A stretch of DNA of 12,129 bases. Origin: Verrucomicrobiota bacterium (GTDB lineage Bacteria > Verrucomicrobiota > Verrucomicrobiia > Verrucomicrobiales > Verrucomicrobiaceae). The stretch is taken from positions 1-12,129 of the forward strand of contig JAIOQF010000190.1 in NCBI GenBank assembly GCA_021413535.1, given 5' to 3'. The notes under the pieces were generated by a model that made no database searches, was not told the origin of the DNA, and saw only the letters and a program-made list of their open reading frames with translations. The position numbers and the translations under genes were made by a program. Shown in pieces: positions 1 through 7,765 of this stretch (position 1 is its first letter; every line of letters begins with the position of its first letter).

Positions 1-1074
1 GAACTGCCCCGTCCCTTCGGTCGCGTGGCTTATCTCGCCGGCGCAGTCTTTCTCACCCTCATCCTCTCACCCGCCCTGCGGCTTTGCGGAATGCTCTTCG
101 AGCCCTTCTCCGGCGCGGCCGCGATTATTTTATCCGGCCTCTGCGGCATGATCATCGGAGGCACAGAAACCGGCCAACGCCGCCACATTCTCCAGCGTTA
201 TTTCGTCGGTCGCGTCTCGACTGATAATTTCACAAAACTTATCACCACAAAAGGAGCACTCGACATCAGCGGCAAGCGCGAACTCACCGCGCTCAACTGC
301 CGCATCTTGAACTATCCCGAACTCAGCGCGCAAATGGAGCCGCATGATCTGGAGCATCTCAGTTCCCTGTTCTTGCAAGCCACCGCCGAATTTCTCGTCG
401 CGCGCGGTGCCTATCTGGACTCCTGCAACGCCGAAGGCGTGCGCGTGTTCTTTGGCATGCCGGTCGAGGACGAGGAACACGCCATCCACGGATGTCGCGT
501 CGCACTGGAGCTGCGACAGCGTCTGGTGAATTTGGAGCAGGAGATGCAAAACCGCTGGCACCGCAAACCTTCGTTCGGCGTCGCGCTCGCATCAGGTTCG
601 ATGAGCATCGGTCTCTTCGGCTTCCGCGAGTTTCAGTTTTTCAGCGCCGTGGGCGAACCCACTGATTTCAGTCGCCGCCTCTGCTCCATCAATCTCGTCT
701 ACGGCAGCCACCTGCTCGTCAACGCACGCACGTTCCATCTCACGAACGAGATCATGGAAATGCGCCCCATGGAGATGGTTTACGCACCGCGCATGCATCA
801 GGTCAGTGAAGTCTATGAACTGCTCGCTGAGAAAGGCGCGCTCAACGACGAAGAAATGAAAGCCCGCGACGCCTTCTGGCAGGGTGTCGTCAGTCTGCGC
901 AAGGGCGCTTATAAAGAGGCCGTGCAACATCTTGAAACCGCCAAAGTCGATGGTCGCGAAGATCCACCGTTGAAATATTTCCTCGAACGCGCCGAAGCCG
1001 GCCTGCGTGATAATGACACCAGCAGCGACACCCGTGGTGCCGCCCGTCATGTCCGGGTGCTGACTGCCAATTAA
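1..1074 (+). CDS. Membrane-anchored class III adenylate/guanylate cyclase-like protein, 5' partial, probably catalytically degenerate
   Basis: The frame is open from base 1 with no stop, so the gene starts outside the window; the GTG at 25 lies inside a hydrophobic segment and is an unlikely start. Two membrane helices (about bases 25-100 and 110-165) precede a cytoplasmic class III cyclase homology domain (about 265-735). This is the arrangement of CHASE2-cyclases, whose sensor part would lie upstream. The C-terminus (about 860-1010) is a short TPR-like helical segment. The fold is recognisable from FFGMP at 445-459, GLFGF, VGEPTDFSRRL around 649-681 and a helical dimer arm. Catalytic positions are altered: the usual F-x-D-I strand reads ALNCRI (289-306), the lysine and GD of the DK..GD loop are replaced (DSCNAEG, 418-438), and the transition-state Asn aligns with Asp (664-666), although the following Arg is kept. 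The fold assignment is firm and the loss of activity is inferred. The next gene starts one base after the stop, so the two are probably co-transcribed. Confidence 0.85.
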   Translation, partial: ELPRPFGRVAYLAGAVFLTLILSPALRLCGMLFEPFSGAAAIILSGLCGMIIGGTETGQRRHILQRYFVGRVSTDNFTKLITTKGALDISGKRELTALNCRILNYPELSAQMEPHDLEHLSSLFLQATAEFLVARGAYLDSCNAEGVRVFFGMPVEDEEHAIHGCRVALELRQRLVNLEQEMQNRWHRKPSFGVALASGSMSIGLFGFREFQFFSAVGEPTDFSRRLCSINLVYGSHLLVNARTFHLTNEIMEMRPMEMVYAPRMHQVSEVYELLAEKGALNDEEMKARDAFWQGVVSLRKGAYKEAVQHLETAKVDGREDPPLKYFLERAEAGLRDNDTSSDTRGAARHVRVLTAN

Positions 1075-1075
1075 T

Positions 1076-1567
1076 ATGTCCGCCATTCTCACCGCCTTGC
1101 GCGATCATCCCGTCCGGCACTTCGCGGCTGGCGAGGTCGTCTTGGAACAAGGTGATCACACCGGTCTGCTTTACGTTCTCATCGAAGGTGCCGTGGAAGT
1201 GACCAAGGACGATGTCAGCGTCGCCACCGCATCAGAGCCGGGCGCCGTCTTTGGTGATCTGGCAGCGCTTCTCGGCGTGCCGCACACCGCCGCCGTCCGC
1301 GCCACCCGCGCATCTACTTTTCACGTCGTCGCCAATCCCCGCGCGCTGCTTAACGAGAACCCGGCCGTTAGCCTCCATCTCTGCGAGTTGCTCGCCCGTC
1401 GTCTCGATGCCGTGAATAAATATCTGGTCGATGTGAAACGGCAGTTCGCCGGACACGATCACCTCGCCATGCTCGATGGTGTGCTCGATACCCTGATGCT
1501 GCGCCAGCCGCGTCAGCGCATTGCGCCCAAGCCATCAACCATCCGTGATCCTGAGATCGCGAATTGA
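1076..1567 (+). CDS. Small Crp-type cyclic nucleotide-binding domain protein
   Basis: This 163-residue protein is almost entirely one cNMP-binding beta-barrel (about residues 8-120) followed by a helix and a short tail. There is no DNA-binding helix-turn-helix, so it is not a Crp/Fnr transcription factor. It reads as a stand-alone sensory or adaptor domain. The phosphate-binding cassette is visible as FGDLAALLGVPHTAAVRA (about residues 59-76). In true cAMP binders this reads FGE...R-T/S-A, so the ribose-binding Glu is Asp here and the phosphate-binding Arg is His. Binding of cAMP is therefore doubtful. The ATG lies one base after the stop of the cyclase-like gene, so the two are very likely translated together and act in one pathway. 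The last 33 bases overlap the end of the convergent metallophosphoesterase gene. Domain identity is clear; ligand and partner are unknown. Confidence 0.88.
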   Translation: MSAILTALRDHPVRHFAAGEVVLEQGDHTGLLYVLIEGAVEVTKDDVSVATASEPGAVFGDLAALLGVPHTAAVRATRASTFHVVANPRALLNENPAVSLHLCELLARRLDAVNKYLVDVKRQFAGHDHLAMLDGVLDTLMLRQPRQRIAPKPSTIRDPEIAN

Positions 1568-2266
1568 GCGATCCTCCAGAGAATTCCACTCCGCTGTCAT
1601 AGCTCCAAGATCAATCGTGATCGAAGAAGGCTGCGGCCCGAGTTGTCGACCCGGATTAAAAACCCATGTCCGCCCGATGCGATCAATCCATGAACCAACA
1701 TCGTAGAATGGTGAATTGTGAATGTGTCCGCTCAGCACCATGTCCGGTTGAAAGCGGTCGATCCAGCCGCGAAGAAATGTATCGCCAATAAACTTCCGCC
1801 CCGTCCAGCAAGTGCGAGCACCCTCCGGCGGCGCGTGATGAATCCAGAGCCAGCCCTTCGTCACCAGCGCCGCTTCCCGCACCAGCTGCGCTTCGAGTTC
1901 ACCCCGCGAGACCTCACCATCCCACCAAGGACAGACCGTGATCCGAGTATCACCCAGATTAAAACCATCGCCATCCACATGCAGCCGTTCGGCTCGCGCA
2001 TCTTGCAGCCACGCCGCGACAGATTCATCCGCTGCATTGCGGCTGTCGCCATCGTGATTGCCTGAACTCACGACCACCCGCGTCTGTTGGCGCAGCAGGT
2101 TCAGATATTTTTCCACAATGGCAATCTGCACATCCGCATCCAGTGCCGAGCTGAGATCCAGCAGATCACCCCCGATCACCGCCGCATCGTATTCATGCGC
2201 CTGCGCCAGCAGCCAGTCGAACTGCTTCAATGAATAATGTAAATCAGCAACAAAGATCAGTCGCAT
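1535..2266 (-). CDS. Calcineurin-type metallophosphoesterase
   Basis: A 243-residue cytoplasmic protein beginning MRLIFVADLHYS. The frame stays open upstream to about 2365, but the ATG at 2266-2264 is preferred because the first catalytic motif normally starts within a few residues of the N-terminus and the upstream residues show no conservation pattern. All five dinuclear metal-site motifs of the family are present: D8-x-H10, GGD34, GNH71D, the HHAPP histidine pair and GHIH near the C-terminus. The family hydrolyses phosphomono- or diesters, including some cyclic nucleotides. The substrate cannot be read from the sequence; a role linked to the neighbouring cyclase-like and cNMP-binding genes is possible but speculative. 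No Shine-Dalgarno sequence is visible. The gene converges on the cNMP-binding gene with a 33-base overlap of the two 3' ends. Confidence 0.88.
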   Translation of the reverse strand: MRLIFVADLHYSLKQFDWLLAQAHEYDAAVIGGDLLDLSSALDADVQIAIVEKYLNLLRQQTRVVVSSGNHDGDSRNAADESVAAWLQDARAERLHVDGDGFNLGDTRITVCPWWDGEVSRGELEAQLVREAALVTKGWLWIHHAPPEGARTCWTGRKFIGDTFLRGWIDRFQPDMVLSGHIHNSPFYDVGSWIDRIGRTWVFNPGRQLGPQPSSITIDLGAMTAEWNSLEDRSIRDLRITDG

Positions 2267-2510
2267 GGCAGGAAGGTGATGAAGTCTGCCCCTTTCCCGG
2301 CTAGAGGCGAGATAAAACTCACTGTCGTTCCACGTGTGAATCACAGCATCCTCCGACCGAAGCACTCCAAATAATTAATCAGACTGCCACATCTCAATCT
2401 ATTGCAGCCCGTCCGCACGTTCAGGGAAGCGAATGCTAATTTTCAACAGTGACAAATTTATTGAAGAAATGCGATCACTCGTGCGTAGATGTGAACTCAA
2501 TCTGATCCAT
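2267..2510. other. Divergent intergenic region
   Basis: This gap lies between the minus-strand phosphoesterase start and the plus-strand esterase start, and must carry promoters for both. An AT-rich patch around 2365-2385 is the likeliest site. No clear -35/-10 pair, operator, hairpin or RNA gene could be supported. An open frame in the esterase register runs from 2433, but it shows no conserved sequence before the signal peptide. Confidence 0.3.
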
Positions 2511-4097
2511 ATGACCTCCAATTCCATCTCCACAAAATTAGCCGCACTCGCACTTGCGGTCCTCGCCTCCGGCTCATTGTTCGCCGAAGTAAAACCAAAT
2601 CCGCTCTTTACCGATGGCGCAGTCCTCCAGCGCGGCCAGGCCGTTCCGGTTTGGGGCACGGCGCGCGACGGCGAAAAAGTAACTGTCGAGTTCGGCACCC
2701 AAAAAGTCAGCACCACTGCGGCTAATGGCACTTGGAGTGTGAGTCTCAAGCCGCTGACCGCCGGCGGGCCGTTCACGATGAAGATCACCGGTGACAACGT
2801 GGTCACCGTGAACAACCTGCTCGTCGGCGAGGTCTGGGTCTGCTCCGGACAGTCGAACATGGAATTCAAATTTTCCGGCACCGCGACCGCGAAAGAAGAA
2901 GCACCGAAAGCGGCCTATCCAAAGATCCGGATGTTCACCGTGACCAAAAAAATATCGATCAAGCCCCAGACGGAAGCCGTGGGCAAGTGGGTCGAATGCG
3001 CGCCGGAAACAGTCGGAGGATTTTCCGCAGTAGGCTACTTTTTCGCCCGGGATCTCTTTCTGAAACTCGGAGTTCCGGTTGGCATGATTCACACTTCATG
3101 GGGCGGCACTCCGGCGCAGGCGTGGACGAGCATTGAAGGCTTTGGTAACGCTCCCGAACTCAAGGGCTACGTCGATGGCGCGCACGCTGCCCTCGCCAGT
3201 TACTCGGCCGCCGACGACAATCCGGCAAAACAAGCGGAGTATTTGGCTGCAAAAAAAGTCTGGGATGAAAATGTCGGCAAGGCTTTCAATGAAGCGACCA
3301 AGACTTGGACCGCGGCCGCTGCGGCTGCAAAGGCCGCCGGTCAGCCGATTCCTCCAAAGCCCGCGCCATCCAGTCCTCCTCCAAAGGCACCGGCCAACTT
3401 GAAAGGTTCGGCGGGCAGCCCGACAGTCCTTTACAATGGAATGATCGCGCCAATCATTCCCTACGCGATCAAGGGAGCCATCTGGTATCAGGGCGAGTCG
3501 AACGCTGGCCAGGCGAAACAATACCGCACGCTTTTCCCGGCGATGATCGCTGACTGGCGTGCCAAGTGGAAGCAAGGCGACTTCCCATTCTTATTTGTCC
3601 AAATTGCCCCCTTCAATGGACAGCCGCCGGAAATTCGTGAGGCACAATTTCTCACGTTATCCCAGTCGAAAAATACCGCCATGGCTGTGACCACTGACGT
3701 GGGCAATGCCGGCAATATTCACCCGACGCAGAAGGAACCCGTCGGTCAGCGTCTGGCACTCGCTGCTCGGGCTCTGGCCTATGATGACAAGATCGAATAC
3801 TCCGGGCCGCTCTATGCTTCGATGACGGCTCAAGGCAGCAAGATCACCATCAATTTCACCCACACCGGTGGCGGACTCGTCGCGAAGGACGGCGAACTGA
3901 AAGGCTTCACCATCGCCGCCGCGGATGGTAAATTCGTCCCCGCAAAAGCCGAGATCAAAGGCAACTCGGTCGTCGTCAGCGCCGATGGCGTGACTGATCC
4001 CAAGGCAGTCCGCTACGGCTGGGCGAATGTCCCGGACGTGAACCTGTTCAACAAAGAGGGCATCCCCGCATCGCCTTTCCGCACGGATGTGGATTGA
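2511..4097 (+). CDS. Secreted sialate O-acetylesterase (SASA family)
   Basis: A 528-residue exported enzyme predicted to remove O-acetyl groups from sialic acids or related glycans, as in many polysaccharide-degrading bacteria. The ATG at 2511 is chosen because it gives a typical signal peptide: a short polar start, one Lys, a hydrophobic core and a cleavage site after LFA (about residue 25). The register is open back to 2433, but starting there would bury the signal. An N-terminal beta domain (FTDGAVLQRG...VPVWG) precedes the SGNH-like fold. Visible catalytic motifs are GQSNM with nucleophile Ser115, the SWGGTPAQAW block, WYQGESN, and Asp396 plus His404 (DVGNAGNIHP). An Ala/Lys/Pro-rich low-complexity insert lies at about residues 265-300, just before the SPTVLYNGMI block. 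The C-terminus (YGWANVP...LFN..G.PASPFRTD) is typical of the family. The next open frame overlaps its stop codon, but the likely real start of the next gene is 93 bases downstream. Confidence 0.92.
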   Translation: MTSNSISTKLAALALAVLASGSLFAEVKPNPLFTDGAVLQRGQAVPVWGTARDGEKVTVEFGTQKVSTTAANGTWSVSLKPLTAGGPFTMKITGDNVVTVNNLLVGEVWVCSGQSNMEFKFSGTATAKEEAPKAAYPKIRMFTVTKKISIKPQTEAVGKWVECAPETVGGFSAVGYFFARDLFLKLGVPVGMIHTSWGGTPAQAWTSIEGFGNAPELKGYVDGAHAALASYSAADDNPAKQAEYLAAKKVWDENVGKAFNEATKTWTAAAAAAKAAGQPIPPKPAPSSPPPKAPANLKGSAGSPTVLYNGMIAPIIPYAIKGAIWYQGESNAGQAKQYRTLFPAMIADWRAKWKQGDFPFLFVQIAPFNGQPPEIREAQFLTLSQSKNTAMAVTTDVGNAGNIHPTQKEPVGQRLALAARALAYDDKIEYSGPLYASMTAQGSKITINFTHTGGGLVAKDGELKGFTIAAADGKFVPAKAEIKGNSVVVSADGVTDPKAVRYGWANVPDVNLFNKEGIPASPFRTDVD

Positions 4098-4189
4098 AGA
4101 TAAATCCAACGAAGCAACGCCCGTCAGACAAACAACGCCGCGCACACTCCGCTTGCCAACCGAGTCGCCGGAGGTTTTATTCGGCGATC

Positions 4190-4636
4190 ATGCGGCCCGG
4201 CAGTCTGAGCACCAAGTTCGATGTGAGTTTGTTTGAGACCGGGCGTCTCAGTGAAATGATCCGTCGCTTCGGCGCCTGGCATGGCATGCCGGAGGATACG
4301 ATTTTCGTGGTGAACCTCTCGCTTGACGAGCTGGTCACCAACATCGTGGTGCATGGCGGCCAAGGCGATCTGCAAGTCCACGAAATCATGCTCCGCATCC
4401 GCACGGAGAAGGACAAGGTCAGCATCGAAATCGAAGATGACGGACGCGCCTTCAATCCGCTCGATGCGCCCGAACCCGACTTGAGCGCGAGCCTGATGGA
4501 TCGGGAGCCGGGCGGACTCGGCATTCATCTGGCGCGCACTTTGATGGATCAGATTTTCTACCAGCGCGTCGGACAGCGGAATCTTCTCACCCTCACCAAA
4601 CGCGTTCAACGGGCCTCCGCCACTGCTGCATCATGA
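4190..4636 (+). CDS. RsbW-like anti-sigma factor / serine-protein kinase (HATPase fold)
   Basis: A 148-residue GHKL-type ATP-binding protein. Family members hold a sigma factor inactive and phosphorylate the STAS antagonist. The N box LDELVTN (Glu47, Asn51), the ATP-lid Asp in IEDDGRAFNP and the GGLGIHL glycine motif are all present, and length matches the family. The frame is open from a TTG at 4094, overlapping the esterase stop, but the ATG at 4190 is preferred because homology begins just after it. A GGAGG at 4170-4174 lies 15 bases upstream, which is long for a ribosome binding site, so the start is only moderately certain. Its TGA overlaps the ATG of the STAS gene (ATGA at 4633-4636), a classic sign of translational coupling between kinase and antagonist. 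No sigma factor gene is adjacent, so the target is elsewhere or is not a sigma factor. Confidence 0.9.
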   Translation: MRPGSLSTKFDVSLFETGRLSEMIRRFGAWHGMPEDTIFVVNLSLDELVTNIVVHGGQGDLQVHEIMLRIRTEKDKVSIEIEDDGRAFNPLDAPEPDLSASLMDREPGGLGIHLARTLMDQIFYQRVGQRNLLTLTKRVQRASATAAS

Positions 4637-4986
4637 CCTGCTCCCACGAAACATCCGGTTCCATGACCATCGTCAATCTCGGCGGCGATGTGGACAGCGT
4701 GAGCGCTTCCGAACTCGAAACCCGCATCATGAGTCTGCTCGATGGCGGCGTGAAGAATCTTCTCATCGACTGCTCGCACCTCACCTATATCAACAGCGCC
4801 GGACTGCGCGTCTTCCTGCTCGCCGCGAAACAACTTTCCACAGAAGGTGCGCTCGCCTTCTGCGGGTTGGTGCCGAACGTGCGTCTCGTATTCGAGACCA
4901 TTGGCTTTGACCGCATCCTCACGATTTATCTGGATCGTGCGACAGCCTTGAGTTCGATGAACACCGCCGCGACTTCAGCGGACTGA
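4633..4986 (+). CDS. STAS-domain anti-sigma factor antagonist (RsbV/SpoIIAA-like)
   Basis: A 117-residue single STAS domain. In partner-switching systems the unphosphorylated form binds the kinase and releases its target. The phosphorylation site lies in YINSAGLRVFL, with Ser55 aligned to the conserved Ser of the D-S-x-G-L motif; the preceding Asp is Asn here. The strand-helix pattern (MTIVNLGGDVDS, ...NLLIDCSHLTYINS..., ALAFCGLVPNVRLVFE..GFDRILTIY) covers the whole domain, followed by a short non-conserved tail. It overlaps the kinase stop by four bases and is followed after 14 bases by the phosphatase that should reactivate it. Assignment is firm by sequence and context. Confidence 0.93.
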   Translation: MTCSHETSGSMTIVNLGGDVDSVSASELETRIMSLLDGGVKNLLIDCSHLTYINSAGLRVFLLAAKQLSTEGALAFCGLVPNVRLVFETIGFDRILTIYLDRATALSSMNTAATSAD

Positions 4987-5000
4987 ACCTGTCGCTGACC

Positions 5001-6953
5001 GTGAGATTCCGCCCGCTCCACGGTCCGCTCAGCACCCGGCTCGTGCTGCTGGTGGGATTGCCCGCCGCCGTGTTTCTTGCGGCGGTGCTCGCCTGGCTGG
5101 CGGCGCGAAATTTCCGTCAGACCGTGGAGCAAACAAGAGCCTCGGCACTTAATCTCGCTCAGCTTCAGGCCGCACGGCTGGATCGCATTCTCGGCGAAGC
5201 CGCGCGCATTCCGGAACTTCACGCCCACATGCTGGAAAGCGGGGCCTTGAAAAATCCCGCAGAGCTCCAGCATTATCTTACCCAGATCGTCACCCGGAAT
5301 CCATCGATCTACGGAAGCTGCCTCGCCTTCGAGCCGCACACCTTTATGCCGGAGCGCGAGTTCTACGCGCCCTACTGCTACTGGAAGGAGGGACACGTCG
5401 AATCCACCGACATCGGCACGCCGGAATACAATCCCTTTCGCTGGGAGTGGTATGCGAAACCCAAGGACACGCATCGCGCGCTTTGGACGGAGCCCTACTT
5501 TGACGATGGCGGTGGAAACGCCCTGATGACCACGCACTCCGTGCCCTTTCACAAACCGGGCAGCCAGGGACGCGTCGAGGATTTTCTCGGCATCGCGACC
5601 ATCGACATCTCGCTCGATCAGTTGATTCACGATCTCCAAGAAATCCGCGTGGCAGAGACCGGCTATGCATTTTTGGTAAGTCCCGCAGGGAGATACCTCG
5701 CGTTTCCCGACACCGCGAAAACGATGAAAGGAATGATCAAAAGCGACAATCCGGAACTCGCGACCGCGATGATGTCAGGAGTCGAAGGATTTTTTCGCAC
5801 TCGTGAACCCTGGCAAAATCGTGATGCGTGGATCGCGCATATGCCGGTCCAGAATGGCGGCTTCACCTTGGCGCTGGTTTACCCTCATGCCGAGATCATG
5901 GGCGCGGCGCGAAGGTCGCTGCTCGAGCTGCTTGCGGTTGGCATCATCGGACTGGCAGCCTTGTTTGCCGCACTGGTCTTCATTGCACGCTCGGTGTCCG
6001 GCCCCATCACACGTCTGGCGGCGGCGGCGCGGAAAATTGCCGCAGGCGATCTCCATCACCGCATCGAGGAGCAGGTCAACATCGACGAAGTGCGCGATCT
6101 CGGCACCGCCTTTGACAAGATGACGCGCGATCTGCGCATGAGGATGGAGGAACTGAAATACACCACGACCCTGACTGAACGGATGACCGGTGAGCTGAAT
6201 GCCGCGCGCCGCATCCAGATGAGCATGCTGCCGAAGCAATGGTCGGCCAGCAACACCACCCCGTCAGGCACGAGCGTCTCGCTCCACGCAGTGATCCAGC
6301 CCGCGCGCGAAGTGGGCGGCGACTTCTACGACTACCGCTTCGTGGACGACGACCGGCTTTCGATTCTCATTGGTGATGTTTCCGGCAAGGGAGTTCCCGC
6401 CGCGCTTTTCATGGCCATGACGCAGACGTTGTTCAAAGGCCTGGCCAGCCCCGATCGCAGTGCAGCGGAAATTATGAGCCGGGTCAACAACGCCCTCTGC
6501 GACGAATCGCACACCGGCATGTTCGTGACGCTGATCTATGGCGTCCTCGACGTGCGCAGCGGCGCACTTGAACTCTGCAACGCAGGTCATCCGCCCCCCA
6601 TGCTGCTGCAACACAACACGCCCGTGAAACTTCTGCAAGGCGAACGGCACCCCGCACTGGGCCTGCTACGGGACAACATGTTTACTTGCGCGCATTTCCA
6701 GCTCCAACCCGGTGACAAGCTGGTCTTGTATACCGATGGCGTCACCGAGGAGATCAATGCCGCGCATGAACTTTACCAGAGCGCGCGCCTTGAAGAATTG
6801 CTCGCGCTCCATGCCAGCGACTCAGCCGAGGAGATCACCGCCGCCGTGATCCGTGATGTCCGCGCGCACAGCGGCAATCAGGAACCCGCTGACGATCTCA
6901 CCGTTCTGACCCTGCATTACGTGGGGGCAAATTCCGCCGTGGAGAAACGCTGA
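5001..6953 (+). CDS. Cache-HAMP-SpoIIE (PP2C) serine phosphatase sensor, RsbU-type
   Basis: A 650-residue inner-membrane sensor phosphatase predicted to dephosphorylate the upstream STAS protein. Order of parts: membrane helix (about 12-35), periplasmic dCache-like sensor (about 40-300, with aromatic-rich ligand-domain motifs such as FRWEWY and ATIDISL), second membrane helix (306-332), HAMP (about 332-385), a coiled-coil linker with ARRIQMSMLP, and the SpoIIE/PP2C domain (about 420-645). All metal-binding acids are visible: GGD441FYD, GD459VSGKG, D579GVTE and the C-terminal D631-D632-L-T, so the enzyme should be active. The start is a GTG 14 bases after the STAS stop; no better start lies nearby. 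The likely route is a periplasmic ligand acting through the HAMP domain on the phosphatase, then the STAS protein, then the kinase. The ligand is unknown. Confidence 0.93.
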   Translation: MRFRPLHGPLSTRLVLLVGLPAAVFLAAVLAWLAARNFRQTVEQTRASALNLAQLQAARLDRILGEAARIPELHAHMLESGALKNPAELQHYLTQIVTRNPSIYGSCLAFEPHTFMPEREFYAPYCYWKEGHVESTDIGTPEYNPFRWEWYAKPKDTHRALWTEPYFDDGGGNALMTTHSVPFHKPGSQGRVEDFLGIATIDISLDQLIHDLQEIRVAETGYAFLVSPAGRYLAFPDTAKTMKGMIKSDNPELATAMMSGVEGFFRTREPWQNRDAWIAHMPVQNGGFTLALVYPHAEIMGAARRSLLELLAVGIIGLAALFAALVFIARSVSGPITRLAAAARKIAAGDLHHRIEEQVNIDEVRDLGTAFDKMTRDLRMRMEELKYTTTLTERMTGELNAARRIQMSMLPKQWSASNTTPSGTSVSLHAVIQPAREVGGDFYDYRFVDDDRLSILIGDVSGKGVPAALFMAMTQTLFKGLASPDRSAAEIMSRVNNALCDESHTGMFVTLIYGVLDVRSGALELCNAGHPPPMLLQHNTPVKLLQGERHPALGLLRDNMFTCAHFQLQPGDKLVLYTDGVTEEINAAHELYQSARLEELLALHASDSAEEITAAVIRDVRAHSGNQEPADDLTVLTLHYVGANSAVEKR

Positions 6954-7003
6954 CAATCAAAGTGTAGTGACTAACATATTGGTGTGTAGTCGAGAATCAG
7001 AAA

Positions 7004-7438
7004 TCATAAAGTTGGCGGAGACAACAAATGAGCCCGCGCGCAAAGCTTGAGCTTGCGGCTGCCCATAAACAAATTGCTCTCTACCCCCGATAACTCCAGC
7101 CGCATCAGCGCATAGGCATTGTGAACGCGAGGCTCGCACATGATGCTCCACCGCTCCGCGCCCGACTCTGCGAAAACAGACTGAGGAATCGGATAAATGC
7201 CGCTGTCGGTCTTGCCACAGAGCATTGGGAAATGTTCTCCACTGAAGAGTCGCGCCAGCATGATGACATGGCCATCAATGTCAGTCTCGAAAAGCTCATA
7301 CGTCTTCACTGCGCCGCGTGAATAGCGGTCACTGACCCGCTCCTGCCGAACTGGTGAGTTGTTCGTGCGCAGCTTCGGAGTCTGCACACAGGAAGACAGA
7401 AAAATCGTCAGCGCTAGCGCAAGGATTCCGATCTTCAT
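7004..7438 (-). CDS. Hypothetical lipoprotein
   Basis: A 144-residue protein with a lipoprotein signal: MK, a hydrophobic core and the lipobox LSSC with Cys17 as the predicted lipidated residue. The ATG at 7438-7436 is chosen because it places the signal at the N-terminus; an upstream in-frame start (7474) would add 12 residues. The remainder (DRYSRGAVKTYELFET..., and MRLELSGVE...) is mixed alpha/beta and is not recognised. Four Cys lie in the mature protein. It is convergent with the phosphatase gene, 50 bases apart, with no clear terminator hairpin between. It is downstream of, and on the same strand as, the promoter-like element at 7759-7787. It may belong to the backbone or to the edge of the accessory region. 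Confidence 0.7.
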   Translation of the reverse strand: MKIGILALALTIFLSSCVQTPKLRTNNSPVRQERVSDRYSRGAVKTYELFETDIDGHVIMLARLFSGEHFPMLCGKTDSGIYPIPQSVFAESGAERWSIMCEPRVHNAYALMRLELSGVESNLFMGSRKLKLCARAHLLSPPTL

Positions 7439-7520
7439 TTTGGAGGTATGAAAATGCCACTCGTCTTTAGCCACTTCTCCAACCTGGCGCAGATTTATGT
7501 GCAGTGATATGATTTATCGC

Positions 7521-7578
7521 TGGTGCACCCAGCAGGAATCGAACCTGTTTGCCCCCTTGCAAGATCAAGGGTTGCAGC
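7521..7578 (-). tRNA. 3' fragment of a tRNA (T arm, acceptor strand and CCA)
   Basis: On the minus strand 7550-7521 reads as a tRNA 3' part: a T loop TTCGATT with an adjoining stem (four good pairs plus one mismatch), then acceptor strand TGGGTGC, discriminator A and encoded CCA. Further 5' (about 7575-7556) a CCCTT/AAGGG stem could be a relic anticodon arm, but its loop is 8 bases rather than 7. No D arm and no matching 5' acceptor strand (GCACCCA) could be found upstream on this strand, so it is not a complete tRNA. tRNA 3' ends are common attachment sites for tyrosine-recombinase islands, so this may be an attachment-site remnant. Left and inner limits are approximate. Confidence 0.55.
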
Positions 7579-7706
7579 AGCAAGACGCACGAAGATGCGC
7601 ACGCGCTGACGGTGATGGCCTCGCAAATTGCCGCCATCGTGGCCGCATGGCCTCGCCTCCCCGCGCCCCTGAAAGCCGCAATCATGGGCATCATTCAAAT
7701 CCAGCA
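7579..7706. other. GC-rich spacer without a supported gene
   Basis: This stretch lies between the tRNA fragment and the AT-rich promoter-like segment. It is open in more than one minus-strand frame (for example 7719-7495 from an ATG), but all of these frames run through the tRNA fragment and none resembles a known protein. I see no supported gene here. Confidence 0.3.
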
Positions 7707-7722
7707 GTAATGTTGACATTAC
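7707..7722. repeat. Palindrome, 7-base arms with 2-base spacer
   Basis: GTAATGT and ACATTAC are exact inverted copies separated by TG. It lies 24 bases from a second palindrome in an AT-rich segment, downstream of the minus-strand promoter-like element. This is an arrangement compatible with a repressor operator. No regulator gene is adjacent. Confidence 0.5.
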
Positions 7723-7746
7723 AAAAACTTATGAATGTTTATTTTA

Positions 7747-7765
7747 CTATAAGCTATACTTATAG
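7747..7765. repeat. Palindrome, 7-base arms with 5-base spacer, overlapping a -10 box
   Basis: CTATAAG and CTTATAG are exact inverted copies separated by CTATA. The right arm contains the TATAAG -10 candidate of the minus-strand promoter, so a protein bound here could block transcription. Because it is AT-rich, chance formation is not excluded. Confidence 0.5.

Noticed and set aside
2574..3092. Long minus-strand open frames opposite the esterase and phosphatase genes
   Set aside because: They are shadows caused by GC-rich codon use; the plus-strand proteins have clear domains and motifs.
7495..7719. Minus-strand protein gene in 7719-7495
   Set aside because: The frame runs through the tRNA fragment, competes with a second open frame and gives no recognisable or convincing protein.
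7713..7753. Plus-strand promoter using the exact TTGACA at 7713-7718
   Set aside because: No acceptable -10 box occurs at 16-18 bases; TATAAG at 7748 is 29 bases away. The TTGACA is part of a palindrome.
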